A DNA stretch of 54,426 bases from an uncultured Bacteroidia bacterium. GTDB taxonomy: Bacteria; Bacteroidota; Bacteroidia; Bacteroidales; UBA932. Location: the NCBI GenBank assembly GCA_902774155.1, contig CACYHF010000005.1, positions 1-54,426 on the forward strand, written 5' to 3'. Positions 25,761 to 34,713 of the stretch are shown one piece after another; the stretch's first letter is position 1, and each line of letters starts with the position of its first letter. The notes beneath the pieces were generated by a model. It searched no databases, was not told the origin of the DNA, and was given only the letters and a program-made list of their open reading frames with translations. The position numbers and the translations under genes were made by a program.

Positions 25761-26153
25761 ATGGACCGTCAACTTTCCTCGCAGAACCTGCCGCGTTTCC
25801 AGCGGTATTTTTCGCCCGATTCCTTCTGGAAGAAAATCCAGCGGCTGGTAAAAAGAGCAGGCGCCAAGACTGTTTATTATGCCTTGGTACTGTACTATAC
25901 ACTTAAGGATCCCGCCACGCCCTACAGGTACAAGGCCGTGATTGCCGGTGCTCTGGGCTATCTGATCCTCCCTGCCGACATGGTGCCGGACCTGCTGCCC
26001 TTCGCGGGCCTGGCCGATGACTGGGCCGCCCTGACGGCAGCCGTGATGTACGTGCTCACTGCCATTACCCCGGAAATTAAAGAAAAGGCCAAACAGCAGT
26101 TGGGAAACTGGTTCGGCCCGGTATCACAGGAAGAATATGGGGACCTTTCCTAA
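25761..26153 (+). CDS. DUF1232 (YkvA-like) membrane protein
   Basis: The 130-residue protein carries the DUF1232 signature: YKAVIAGALGYLILPADMVPDLLPFAGLADDWAAL (residues 70-105, described here by its core PADMVPD). Two hydrophobic segments place it in the inner membrane. The N-terminal 60 residues are basic and amphipathic. The biochemical function of the family is not established. It starts 3 bp after the thioredoxin-like gene and overlaps the GH28 gene by 17 bp. Confidence 0.85.
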   Translation: MDRQLSSQNLPRFQRYFSPDSFWKKIQRLVKRAGAKTVYYALVLYYTLKDPATPYRYKAVIAGALGYLILPADMVPDLLPFAGLADDWAALTAAVMYVLTAITPEIKEKAKQQLGNWFGPVSQEEYGDLS

Positions 26154-27474
26154 AGTCTTGCATGTCCTTCTCTTTTGGGTGCTGGGAGGTGTTTTCCTCG
26201 GCGCCCAGCCCGCTCAACCCCAGATTCCGGACCATACGGTGAATATCCGGGATTTCGGCGCCGTGGCCGACGGCCAGACCCTCAATACACAGGCGTTCGA
26301 GAAGGCCATATCGGCCCTGAACAAAAAGGGCGGCGGTCACCTGGTGGTGCCGGAAGGGCTGTATCTCACCGGCCCCGTTGTCCTGAAGGACTGCATGGAT
26401 TTGCATCTGGAGCGGGGTGCCATGATCCTCTTCTCGGCCGACAAGGCCCTGTACCTGAAGGACGGGTCCGTGCGGCCGGGCATTTCGGCTTCCAAGCGGC
26501 ACGACGTGAGCATCTCCGGCGAAGGCATCATTGACGGGAACGGCGCCTGGTGGCGGCCCGTCAAGCGCGGCAAGGTGAGCGACACGGAGTGGAAGGAATT
26601 CCTGAAAAAGGGCGGGGAAGTGACGGAGGACGGCAGTCTCTGGTATCCCTATAACCTCAAGAACTACAGCGACATTGCGGCCGATGCCCGCACGCAGGAG
26701 CGCATGCGCACCCATCTGGTTCGCTTTACGGACTGCCAGCGGATAAGCGTGACGGGCGTTACCATTCAGAATGCACCCAAGTTCCATTTGGTGCCGTCCA
26801 ACTGTGAGGATGTTACCATCGAAGGCGTGACGGTGCGTTGTCCATGGAACGCGCAGAATGGTGACGGCATAGACATTATGCAAAGCCGGAGAGTGGTGGT
26901 GCGCCGCTGTACGGTGGACGTGGGCGACGACGGCATCTGCCTGAAAGGCGGCGCGGGGAAAGCGGCCCTGAAGAATGGTCCCTGCAAAGATATTCTGGTG
27001 GAATACAATACTGTCTATCATGCCCACGGCGGCTTTGTGATCGGCTCGGAATTCAGCGGCGGCATGGAAGATATTACCGTGCGGCACAATATCTTTTCCG
27101 GCACGGATACGGGCCTTCGTTTCAAGAGCGCGCCGGAGCGCGGAGGCACCACGCGGAACATCCGCATCAGCGACATCGTGATGAACGACATCCGGGACCA
27201 GGCCATCGTGTTCGAGACCACCTATGCCGACCGTCCCGCCGGCGACGAGGACAACCAGGCCGCCACCACGCAGGCCTTCCTGCCCAATTTCCAGGACATC
27301 GTGATGGAGCGCATTACATGCTGGGGCGCCGCTACGGGCATCCGTGCCAAGGGAACGCTGGGGATGATCCACGACATCACAGTGAGGGATGCCGTGTTGT
27401 ATGTGGACCAGGCCACAGAAATAGACGTTCCCCAGATGGTCTCCCTGGAGAACGTCCGCTTCATCGAATATTAA
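26137..27474 (+). CDS. Secreted glycoside hydrolase family 28 (polygalacturonase-like)
   Basis: The 445-residue protein has a signal peptide (ending LGAQP) and a right-handed beta-helix with the GH28 start VNIRDFGAVADGQTLNTQAFEKAI. Catalytic motifs are NGDGIDIMQS (about residue 242), VGDDGICLKGG (Asp pair, about 263) and HGGFVIGSEFSGG. The family hydrolyses galacturonic acid linkages of pectin, or related exo-acting cuts. The Gly in NGDG replaces the Thr of the classical NTDG, as in many gut exo-acting members. It runs tail to tail with galE, 5 bp apart. Confidence 0.88.
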   Translation: MGTFPKVLHVLLFWVLGGVFLGAQPAQPQIPDHTVNIRDFGAVADGQTLNTQAFEKAISALNKKGGGHLVVPEGLYLTGPVVLKDCMDLHLERGAMILFSADKALYLKDGSVRPGISASKRHDVSISGEGIIDGNGAWWRPVKRGKVSDTEWKEFLKKGGEVTEDGSLWYPYNLKNYSDIAADARTQERMRTHLVRFTDCQRISVTGVTIQNAPKFHLVPSNCEDVTIEGVTVRCPWNAQNGDGIDIMQSRRVVVRRCTVDVGDDGICLKGGAGKAALKNGPCKDILVEYNTVYHAHGGFVIGSEFSGGMEDITVRHNIFSGTDTGLRFKSAPERGGTTRNIRISDIVMNDIRDQAIVFETTYADRPAGDEDNQAATTQAFLPNFQDIVMERITCWGAATGIRAKGTLGMIHDITVRDAVLYVDQATEIDVPQMVSLENVRFIEY

Positions 27475-27479
27475 AGGAC

Positions 27480-28508
27480 TTACTTACCGGCCAGATGTTT
27501 CTCCCAGGCCCAGGCGGCCTTGAGGGTTTCTTCCACCGTGCGCGTGGCCTTCCAGCCCATTTCCGTATTGGCCAGGCTGGGATCGGCCCAGATGGCGGTG
27601 ACGTCGCCGGGACGGCGCGGGGCAAACTTGTAGTTGAGCTTGAGCCCGTTCACTTTCTCAAAAGCGTTTACCAGTTCCAGTACGCTCACCGGCCGGCCGG
27701 TGCCCACATTGAACACTTCGCACGCCTGTTTCATCTTTCCTTCCAGCATGCGCGTGACGGCAAACACGTGCGCCTTGGCCAGGTCCACAATGTCAATATA
27801 GTCGCGCAGGCAGGTGCCGTCCGGCGTGGGATAATCGTTGCCGAAGATGCTCAGGCATTCCCGCTTGCCGATGGCCGTCTGGGTGATAAAAGGCACCAGG
27901 TTGTTGGGAACGCCGCGGGGGAGTTCGCCGATCAGGGCGCTGGGATGGGCGCCGATGGGATTGAAATAACGCAGCAGGATACCCTTCAGCTTGCCTTCGG
28001 AAGCCTTGACGGCGTCGCGGAGGATGTCCTCGCACATGGTCTTGGTATTGCCGTACGGTGAAGTGGCGGGCTTGCGGGGCGTGGCTTCCGTCACGGGCAC
28101 GCTGTCCGGTTCGCCATACACAGTGGCCGAGGAAGAGAACAACACGTTGCAGCCGCCCTGCTCCTGGGCCGCCTCCAGCACGTTCAGGAAGCTGGTGAGG
28201 TTGTTCTTGTAGTACTTGAGCGGTTGGGCCACGGATTCCCCCACGGCTTTGTAGGCGGCAAAGTGGATGACGGCGTCGATGGGATACTTGGCAAAGAGCG
28301 CCTTTACTGCGACAGCGTCGCAGAAATCCATCACCTCCAGCGGGAGGTCTTCCCGGCCGGTGATTTGCTTCACGCCTTCATAACAGGTGCGGTCGCAGTT
28401 GGAGAAGTTATCGGCCACCACTACGTCATAGCCGGCTTCCAGCAACTCTACCGTCACGTGGCTGCCGATAAAACCGGCGCCGCCCGATACCAGAACAGTC
28501 TTTTTCAT
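27480..28508 (-). CDS. galE: UDP-glucose 4-epimerase
   Basis: The 342-residue extended SDR has VSGGAGFIGSHVTVELL (NAD binding), FAAYKAVGESV, SSSATVYGEPD (catalytic Ser/Thr), SPYGNTKTMCE (Tyr and Lys), NPIGAHPSALIGE and the closing GWKATRTVEETL. It interconverts UDP-glucose and UDP-galactose for polysaccharide synthesis and galactose use. Its ATG overlaps the stop of the OstA-like gene (ATGA), so it is the last gene of the envelope operon. Confidence 0.96.
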   Translation of the reverse strand: MKKTVLVSGGAGFIGSHVTVELLEAGYDVVVADNFSNCDRTCYEGVKQITGREDLPLEVMDFCDAVAVKALFAKYPIDAVIHFAAYKAVGESVAQPLKYYKNNLTSFLNVLEAAQEQGGCNVLFSSSATVYGEPDSVPVTEATPRKPATSPYGNTKTMCEDILRDAVKASEGKLKGILLRYFNPIGAHPSALIGELPRGVPNNLVPFITQTAIGKRECLSIFGNDYPTPDGTCLRDYIDIVDLAKAHVFAVTRMLEGKMKQACEVFNVGTGRPVSVLELVNAFEKVNGLKLNYKFAPRRPGDVTAIWADPSLANTEMGWKATRTVEETLKAAWAWEKHLAGK

Positions 28509-30967
28509 TTTATTTCCTTTTTTCTGAGTGCTCTTTTTCGCTCCTGCTCCAGGTAGCGTTCCAGGCGGCGCCGATCCCGCTGGGCACGCCGCTCCAGTTT
28601 CTTGAGTTGTTTCAATTTCCGGGCGCGCTCCTTCTCCAGTTTCTTCTGGGCTTTGGCGGCCTGCTTCTCCTCATAGCGCCGGTCTTCTTCGGCCCATTTG
28701 GCCTCCCGCTCGGCCTGTTTGGCCGCTTTCTCCTGCGCTCTCTTTTCCTTGGCGGTGAGCTCCGGGCGCGGCGCCTGCAGGGAGTCGGCCGGGGCTTTCA
28801 GGGAATCGACCGGGGCCTGCAGGGAATCCAGCGGCGCCTTCAGCAGGGAGTCCACGGGTGCTTTGAGGGAATCCACGGGCGGCGCCTGGAGCGTATCCAC
28901 GGGCGAAAGCTGCCGCCCGCTGGTATCCGGTACGTCCTGAATGGCTTTCACCTGCTGGCGGGCCCGTTCGCGGGCCACCTGCAGGGAGTCGCGGATGGCG
29001 ATGTCCCGGTAAATGCGCTTGACGTGTCCCGGGAAATAGTCTTCCGTCTGCTTGAATTCCGTATGGGGGCGTGCCAGGTAGGCGTAGCGTTCGCTCTTGC
29101 GAGGAACCAGCGGCGTCACGTCCCGGGGCGATTGGGGCCTTTGCTCCGGTTCCCAACGGAAGCCTTTCAAGGTGCGTTCGTCGTCGGGCAGCTGGACGGA
29201 GGGATAGCCGTCGTTCTTGGGGTTCTCGTAATAGTAGAGATGATCCAGGTCTCCGTCCTTGAACGTGGCGTAAATCATTTTGGATTCCACCTTGTTCACG
29301 GTGGCCAGTACGCCGTCCTCTTCCAGGAAGAAGATGGAAGAGGCGCCTCCCAGCGCATCGAAGCGCGTGAGGGCATTGGTGGAGTCGAAATAGGCCACCA
29401 TCTCCGTTCCCCGGATCTGGTCGTAGCACTTGGGCGCCTCTTCAATGGTAATGAACGCATTGGAGAGCAGGTGCGCCCGCTGCATCTGCTGGTTTTTGAC
29501 CACCACGAAGATACTGTCGCCCACATACTGCCGGTTGCCTTCGTTGTAAAAGATGGGGTTCTTGTACAGGCGCACCAGGGAATCCAGGTCTGAGTAGGTC
29601 AGGGAATCGGCCACCATCTGCATATTCCGGCGGAACATACGAATGCGTTTGGACCCCCAGAGGAAGTTGATCTTGGTGGTATCCTTGGGCGGGGCCAGGG
29701 TATCGGCCGGGGCCGATAGGGCCGACGTGTCTTTGGGGGCCGATGGTGCAGGGGGTGCAGGCGGTGCCGGCGGGGTTTCGTCCTGGGGCGGTTTGGGCGG
29801 TTGGGAATCCTGCGGCGGCTTGGATCCTCCCTGCGGCGGCTTTTGGTTCTGGCCGTTCTTCTCTGCGGCTTCTTTCGCCGCCTTGGCTGCCTCCTCGGCC
29901 GCTTTCTTCCGATATTCCATCACCGGGTCACCGCTGAGGTCCTGGATGCGTTTCTCGGCGTCCTTTTTCCATTCTTCCGGAATGTCGCAGCGAGGAATGC
30001 CCCGCAGCAGCAGCAAGTCGCCGCCCAGGTACAGGGTATCCCGCACGCCGTTTTCTTCGGTGATGGACATAATGGCCGGATCCCGGGTCATACGCACCTG
30101 AGAAAGCGTATCCGAATACTGGATGCGTCCGGCCAGGGCATAGACGTTCCGGGTGGTGTCCATCAGTTCCACGTTGCCCAGGAGTTCCGCATCGTTGCGG
30201 TCGCGGAAATAATAGAGGGAATCGGCCCATGTTTCCTGGTCGGTGCTTAACACGTGCACCCGGCGGCGGAAGAAAAAGACCTCCTTGTTGCGGTCGTACC
30301 AGCCGTCGTGGGCGCTGAGCATCTTGTCGTCCTGCCACATATCGGTATTGTAGCCGAAATAGGCGGTGGAAAGGTCGCTTCGGTACTCCAGACGGGAGGT
30401 TTTCACGAACGTGGTGTCCAGGTACATGTTCACCTGGTCGTTGAAAACGAAGAGTTTGGCCTTGGAGTCGTAGGTGCCGTACAGGCTCTCGATGATTTGC
30501 CCGTCTTTGTCCCGCATGGCCGCCCCGTCCTGGAAAATGGCCACGGAGTCCTTGGTGTTGTAGTCCAGGTAGCGGGTGCGCAGGGTGTTCTTGTCGCTGT
30601 CTTCCAGCTGAACCAGGCTGCCCCGGAACTTGGCCATATTGTCGTCCACCACGTACTGCAGGGTTTCACTGCTCAGCTGCGTCTGGTCCTGGATGATGCG
30701 CACGTGGCCGATGGCGTCGATGATGTTGGTATTGACATTCCAAAGGGCGGTGTCGCACAGCAGGTAGGTGTCGTTGTGCAGGAAGCGAGCCGGGCCGATC
30801 ACTTTCCGGTAGTTCTGTCCGTTCTCTTCGATGAGCTGGGCGCTCTGGGCGCTGAGCAGCATCACTTTCTCATCGTCCTTTTTCTGCTGCTGGGCGTGCA
30901 ACGGAACAAGGGCTGCCGATAAGAACGCCAGCCCTGCCAGGAGGATATGAGGGGTCCGGAAATGCAC
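28505..30967 (-). CDS. OstA-like (LptA/LptD N-terminal type) envelope protein
   Basis: With a GTG start at 30967 that shares a base with the stop of the SurA gene (TAGTG), the product is 820 residues; a GTG at 30985 is also possible. A signal peptide (ending VPLHAQ) is followed by repeated OstA-type beta strands, for example VIGPARFLHNDTYLLCDTA, IDAIGHVRIIQDQTQL and LELLGNVELMDTTRNVY-like repeats. A Pro/Lys/Ala-rich linker lies around residues 370-440 and the C-terminal 170 residues hold DSL-x-AP repeats and a Lys/Arg/Glu-rich tail. The family is expected to shuttle lipopolysaccharide across the periplasm. Co-occurrence with two SurA-like genes supports an outer-membrane biogenesis role. Confidence 0.85.
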   Translation of the reverse strand: MHFRTPHILLAGLAFLSAALVPLHAQQQKKDDEKVMLLSAQSAQLIEENGQNYRKVIGPARFLHNDTYLLCDTALWNVNTNIIDAIGHVRIIQDQTQLSSETLQYVVDDNMAKFRGSLVQLEDSDKNTLRTRYLDYNTKDSVAIFQDGAAMRDKDGQIIESLYGTYDSKAKLFVFNDQVNMYLDTTFVKTSRLEYRSDLSTAYFGYNTDMWQDDKMLSAHDGWYDRNKEVFFFRRRVHVLSTDQETWADSLYYFRDRNDAELLGNVELMDTTRNVYALAGRIQYSDTLSQVRMTRDPAIMSITEENGVRDTLYLGGDLLLLRGIPRCDIPEEWKKDAEKRIQDLSGDPVMEYRKKAAEEAAKAAKEAAEKNGQNQKPPQGGSKPPQDSQPPKPPQDETPPAPPAPPAPSAPKDTSALSAPADTLAPPKDTTKINFLWGSKRIRMFRRNMQMVADSLTYSDLDSLVRLYKNPIFYNEGNRQYVGDSIFVVVKNQQMQRAHLLSNAFITIEEAPKCYDQIRGTEMVAYFDSTNALTRFDALGGASSIFFLEEDGVLATVNKVESKMIYATFKDGDLDHLYYYENPKNDGYPSVQLPDDERTLKGFRWEPEQRPQSPRDVTPLVPRKSERYAYLARPHTEFKQTEDYFPGHVKRIYRDIAIRDSLQVARERARQQVKAIQDVPDTSGRQLSPVDTLQAPPVDSLKAPVDSLLKAPLDSLQAPVDSLKAPADSLQAPRPELTAKEKRAQEKAAKQAEREAKWAEEDRRYEEKQAAKAQKKLEKERARKLKQLKKLERRAQRDRRRLERYLEQERKRALRKKEIK

Positions 30968-32337
30968 TATTTGCGCTGGTTCCACATCTCCCGCGAGAAT
31001 TCACACTCGGCGAAGAGGGGGTCGATGACGATATAGGTTTCCTTGGCCTTCTTGTTAATGAACTCGTCAATGGCCGCCAGTTGCTTGTTCATCTGCACCT
31101 TATCCAGGATTTCCGTGTAGTCGTTCTCGAAGGTGGCGGTATGGGCCGGAATAATCTTGTCCACGCGGAGGATCTTGTACACCAGGTTGCCGGAGCGTTC
31201 CTGCAGGTAACCTTCGTTGTCCAGGGATTCCACCGGCTGGGAGATTTCACCCACCTTCAGGTCTTTGACGGCGGCATAGTCGGCCGGTTTCATCTGGTCG
31301 ATTTCAAAGTAGGAAGAGCCGGTGGAAGGATCGGACATCTGCCCGCCGTTGGTGCGGGTGGCAGGGTCTTCGGAGAAGAAGCGGGCGGCCATCTCGAAGG
31401 TGATTTCACCGGCCTCGATCTGGGTTTTGAGGCTGTCCAGCGTGTGGAAAGCCTTCTCGCGGTCTTCCGCCGTGTACTGCGGTTTGAGCAGGATGTGCCG
31501 GGCGTTGAACATATCGCCCTTCTTCTCGATAACCTCAATGATGTGGAAACCGTCGGGGGTTTCTACAATCTGGGAGATGGTGCCGGGGCGGAGTGCCATG
31601 GCGGCATCGGAGAAGGCGGGCCAGAAGATGGACTTGGAGGCCAGGCCCAGTTCACCGCCGCGGCGGGCGCTGCCCGGGTCTTCCGAATAGATGCGGGCCA
31701 GGGTGGAGAATTTCTCTCCGTTCATAATCCTTTCGCGCAGGCTAAGCAGTTTCTCTTTCACTGCCATAGCGGCCTTGGCTCTGTCCGGATAGATGCAGAT
31801 CTGGCTCATCTGGTATTTGACAGGCACCACGGGCAGGTCTTCCGGATCTGTGGCGTCCATATACTCCTTCACATCGTAGGGCGTCACTTCGGAGATGGCA
31901 CTGGCAATCTGGCCCCGCTCCTGTTCAATGAGGCTCTGGTCTTCCAGGGCCTTCATCCATTCCTGGCGCAGCTTGTACAGGGGCTTGTTGAAGTATTTTT
32001 CCATTTCCTCGTCACCGCCCATCCGGGTGCGGAAATAGTCAATGCGCTGGGTGAGGCTGGCGCTTACCATATCCTGGTTCACGGTGAGGGAGTCCACGCG
32101 GGCCTGCATCAGGAATAGCTTGGCGTCCAGCATGCCTTCCAGCACCTGGCAGCGCATGTCTTTGTCGGAGGAGGAGCCGCCCATGCTCATTTGCTGGACT
32201 TCGGCCTCTACGTCGGACAGGAGGATGGTTTCACCGCCAATGACGGCAACCGTTTTGTCCACCACGCCTTTGTATTTCTGGGCACTTAGGGTGAAGCAGG
32301 CCGATAAAGCGGCGAGCGTAAGGAATATATGCTTCAT
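30967..32337 (-). CDS. Periplasmic peptidyl-prolyl isomerase, SurA type
   Basis: With the ATG at 32337 the product is 456 residues. It has a signal peptide (ending CFTLSAQ), a SurA N-terminal chaperone domain (KTVAVIGGETILLSDVEAEVQQM) and two parvulin-like domains (KEKLLSLRERIMNGEKFSTLARIYSEDPGSARRGGEL, split here as FSTLARIYSEDPGS; then FNARHILLKPQYT and RFFSEDPATRTNGGQM). It helps fold outer-membrane beta barrels. A TTG start at 32343 is less likely. It starts 2 bp after the preceding lipoprotein gene. Confidence 0.92.
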   Translation of the reverse strand: MKHIFLTLAALSACFTLSAQKYKGVVDKTVAVIGGETILLSDVEAEVQQMSMGGSSSDKDMRCQVLEGMLDAKLFLMQARVDSLTVNQDMVSASLTQRIDYFRTRMGGDEEMEKYFNKPLYKLRQEWMKALEDQSLIEQERGQIASAISEVTPYDVKEYMDATDPEDLPVVPVKYQMSQICIYPDRAKAAMAVKEKLLSLRERIMNGEKFSTLARIYSEDPGSARRGGELGLASKSIFWPAFSDAAMALRPGTISQIVETPDGFHIIEVIEKKGDMFNARHILLKPQYTAEDREKAFHTLDSLKTQIEAGEITFEMAARFFSEDPATRTNGGQMSDPSTGSSYFEIDQMKPADYAAVKDLKVGEISQPVESLDNEGYLQERSGNLVYKILRVDKIIPAHTATFENDYTEILDKVQMNKQLAAIDEFINKKAKETYIVIDPLFAECEFSREMWNQRK

Positions 32338-32339
32338 AC

Positions 32340-33206
32340 TCAATAGATTACGTATTTGTTGTTTTTGCGGGCGTCTTCCAGCACATCTTGTTCCAGACTC
32401 TCTTCCAGGGTATGTTTGCGGCCGCTCAGAATCAGTTCCCGGATACGGTCTTCACAGTATTCCAGCGGCGCGGTTTTCCCTTCCTGCACCTGTTCGGCCA
32501 GGTAGGCCAGGTGCAGGATGCCGTTTTCGTCGGTGTACTCCATAAACTGGTTGCGGATGCCGGACAGCAGTTTTTGATAATCCATACCCATCTCCCGGGC
32601 CAGGGAAAGGGCATCCATCCAGGTATCGGCCTGGTCCACGTACTTGATGGCGCTGGTGCTGGCCAGGCTGGCGGCCTCCATCACCTCGGTCTCGTCTTCC
32701 GAAGACATAAGGCGGCGCAGATTCTTGATGCTCTTGGCATCGGCGGGAATCAGGAGGTAACGGGCCTTCACAATAGGGCGTTCCAGGCGGAACAGCGCAC
32801 TGTTTTCCTTGTAGAAGGCGTTCACTTCCTCGGTGGTGATGAGGGTGTCCAGCCGCTGGTTGATGTACAGCTGTTCATAGCGGTATTTCAGCAAGGTGCG
32901 CCGATAGTCTTCCAGCTCATTGGTCACGTCTTTTTCAGAGGGGGAGAGCTGTTCTTCGGCCATATCCAGCAGCAGGAGATCCTGTGCCCAGGCGTCGATG
33001 AACTGGCGGGCCAGTTTGGTGCTGTCTTCCGAGGAAACGCCCTGCGGGATGTACTGCTCCAGTTCGCTCAAATGGAGGACGTGGTCGCCGGCACGGGCCA
33101 CCACTTCTCCGCGGAACAACTCATTGGCCGTGTCCGTCAAGGTGTTTACCACCTTGCACGAACACACGGCTACGAGCAGGATCCCTATGTACGGCAGTTT
33201 GCGCAT
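32340..33206 (-). CDS. SurA-like lipoprotein lacking a parvulin domain
   Basis: From the ATG at 33206 the product is 288 residues. The signal sequence ends in a lipobox-like VCSC, so the protein is likely lipid-anchored. It has a SurA N-like helical start (VVARAGDHVLHLSELEQYIP) and a long helical body with ALFRLERPIVKARYLLIPA, but no recognisable parvulin active site, so it is probably a chaperone rather than an isomerase. A weaker start 18 bases upstream would lie nearly on the promoter. It opens the chaperone-OstA-galE unit. Confidence 0.78.
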   Translation of the reverse strand: MRKLPYIGILLVAVCSCKVVNTLTDTANELFRGEVVARAGDHVLHLSELEQYIPQGVSSEDSTKLARQFIDAWAQDLLLLDMAEEQLSPSEKDVTNELEDYRRTLLKYRYEQLYINQRLDTLITTEEVNAFYKENSALFRLERPIVKARYLLIPADAKSIKNLRRLMSSEDETEVMEAASLASTSAIKYVDQADTWMDALSLAREMGMDYQKLLSGIRNQFMEYTDENGILHLAYLAEQVQEGKTAPLEYCEDRIRELILSGRKHTLEESLEQDVLEDARKNNKYVIY

Positions 33207-33213
33207 TATCCTG

Positions 33214-33221
33214 CAAAGGTA
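33214..33221 (-). promoter_or_regulatory. -7 promoter element of the chaperone operon
   Basis: On the minus strand TACCTTTG ends 8 bases before the ATG at 33206. The predicted transcript starts about 4 nt before that ATG. Confidence 0.55.
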
Positions 33222-33230
33222 CAAAAAAAA

Positions 33231-34712
33231 TTAGTTTGTACCGTCCAGGAGCAACTTCAAGAAGCGGGCCAGAGCGGCGCGGACTTCGGATACGGGGGCC
33301 GTTGTGTTGTTGGTGAGGATGGAAAGGGTTACGGCGGGCTGGCCGTCCGGGCCCAGGATATAGCCGGAATAGCAGAGCACGCCGTCCATGGAACCGCTCT
33401 TGACGCGGATGCGCTCGCGGCCTTCCGCCTGGGGCAGCAGGGTGGTGAGGGTGCCTTCGCCAGGGTGGGGAATGGAGGCCAGGAATGCCTCAAAAGCGGG
33501 GCTCTGCTGCATTCCCTGCAGGAAACGGACCATCCATTCCGGTGAGACATAGTTCATGCGGGAAAGGCCGCAGCCATCGGCCTGGCGCAGGCCGTCGGGG
33601 TCCGGAACCAGCTCTTCCAGCACCTGGCGCCGGGCCACCAGGCAGCTGTCGTACAGGGCCGATTCCGACGCTTGTTCGCCCATGGCGCGCAGCAGGGATT
33701 CGGCGTAGAAATTGTCGCTGCGCACATTGGTGATGCGGGCGATGTCCCGCAGCGGGGCCGACAGCGTCCGGCCCAACACCGTGGGCGTGGCGGCTTTGTC
33801 GGCCGGGACAAAGTCGGGTCCGCGCACGTAGCCGTTCCGGTCCACATCGGCATACCCGCCGTCCACGGTCCAGCCGGTTTCGCAGAGGTTTTTCCAGAAA
33901 TAATAGGCGCAGGTGAGGGCGCCGAATTTGTTGGCGAAGTGTTCCGTCTTGGGCCGGCGGTCGGTGGCGAAAGAGCCGCGCAGTTCGGCATAGGGGGCCA
34001 GGTCTGTCGTGTACAGGTAAAGGCTGTTGCCGGTGCCGTCGGGGCCGGTGATGCTCTGGTTGGAAAGGTGCATCCAGGGCGTTTCCGGGTAGCTTTGCCG
34101 CATGCGGACGGGCTGTCCCACGACATCGGCCTGCACTTCCAGGTCGATGCAGTTCTGGTAGAAGCACAGGGCGCTCATGCCGGTGCCGTAATAGGTGCCG
34201 ATGTCGTTGTATTCCCAGCTGGAATGCTCCAGATTGCCTTCGTAGACGGTTCCATCGCCCACGATGCGGCCCTGGATGCGCTGGATGCCCGCCTCCCGGA
34301 GGAGGGATTTCCATTGCCAGAACAGCCGCCGGTTCTCCGTGGCGATGCTGTCCTTCGCACCCAGGGTGGGGTCGCCGTGGCCGATGAGATAAACGTCCCC
34401 CTCCAGCACGCCGTCCCGGACGGTACCCGTGTAGCCCACTTCCGTGGTGAAGCGGAAATCCGGGCCGAAGGCGTGCAGGGCCGTGCCGGTGGTCACCAGC
34501 TTCAGGTTGGAGGCCGGGACCATGCGCTGCTGCTGGTTGTGGGCCGCCAGTATCTGACCGTTGCGGTCTACGGCCAGCACGCCCCAGACGGCATCTTTCA
34601 GGACGCCGCTTCGCTGCAGCTGGTCCACGTATTGCTGTGCCGGGCTCTGTGCCGCGGCAAGATGGACCGACAGCAGGAAGGCCAGTCCTGACAGGAGGAG
34701 GAAACGTTTCAT
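33231..34712 (-). CDS. D-alanyl-D-alanine carboxypeptidase/endopeptidase (PBP4, DacB family)
   Basis: The 493-residue secreted protein (signal peptide ending LAAAQ) has the S13 motifs: the nucleophile in PASNLKLVTTGTA (SxxK), RSDNFYAESLLR (SxN), and RVKSGSMDGV (KTG equivalent). The large insertion after the first motif is typical of PBP4. It trims pentapeptides or cuts cross-links in peptidoglycan in the periplasm. It follows the Gfo/Idh gene by 1 bp, so a sugar-release unit and a wall enzyme share a transcript. Confidence 0.93.
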   Translation of the reverse strand: MKRFLLLSGLAFLLSVHLAAAQSPAQQYVDQLQRSGVLKDAVWGVLAVDRNGQILAAHNQQQRMVPASNLKLVTTGTALHAFGPDFRFTTEVGYTGTVRDGVLEGDVYLIGHGDPTLGAKDSIATENRRLFWQWKSLLREAGIQRIQGRIVGDGTVYEGNLEHSSWEYNDIGTYYGTGMSALCFYQNCIDLEVQADVVGQPVRMRQSYPETPWMHLSNQSITGPDGTGNSLYLYTTDLAPYAELRGSFATDRRPKTEHFANKFGALTCAYYFWKNLCETGWTVDGGYADVDRNGYVRGPDFVPADKAATPTVLGRTLSAPLRDIARITNVRSDNFYAESLLRAMGEQASESALYDSCLVARRQVLEELVPDPDGLRQADGCGLSRMNYVSPEWMVRFLQGMQQSPAFEAFLASIPHPGEGTLTTLLPQAEGRERIRVKSGSMDGVLCYSGYILGPDGQPAVTLSILTNNTTAPVSEVRAALARFLKLLLDGTN

Positions 34713-34713
34713 T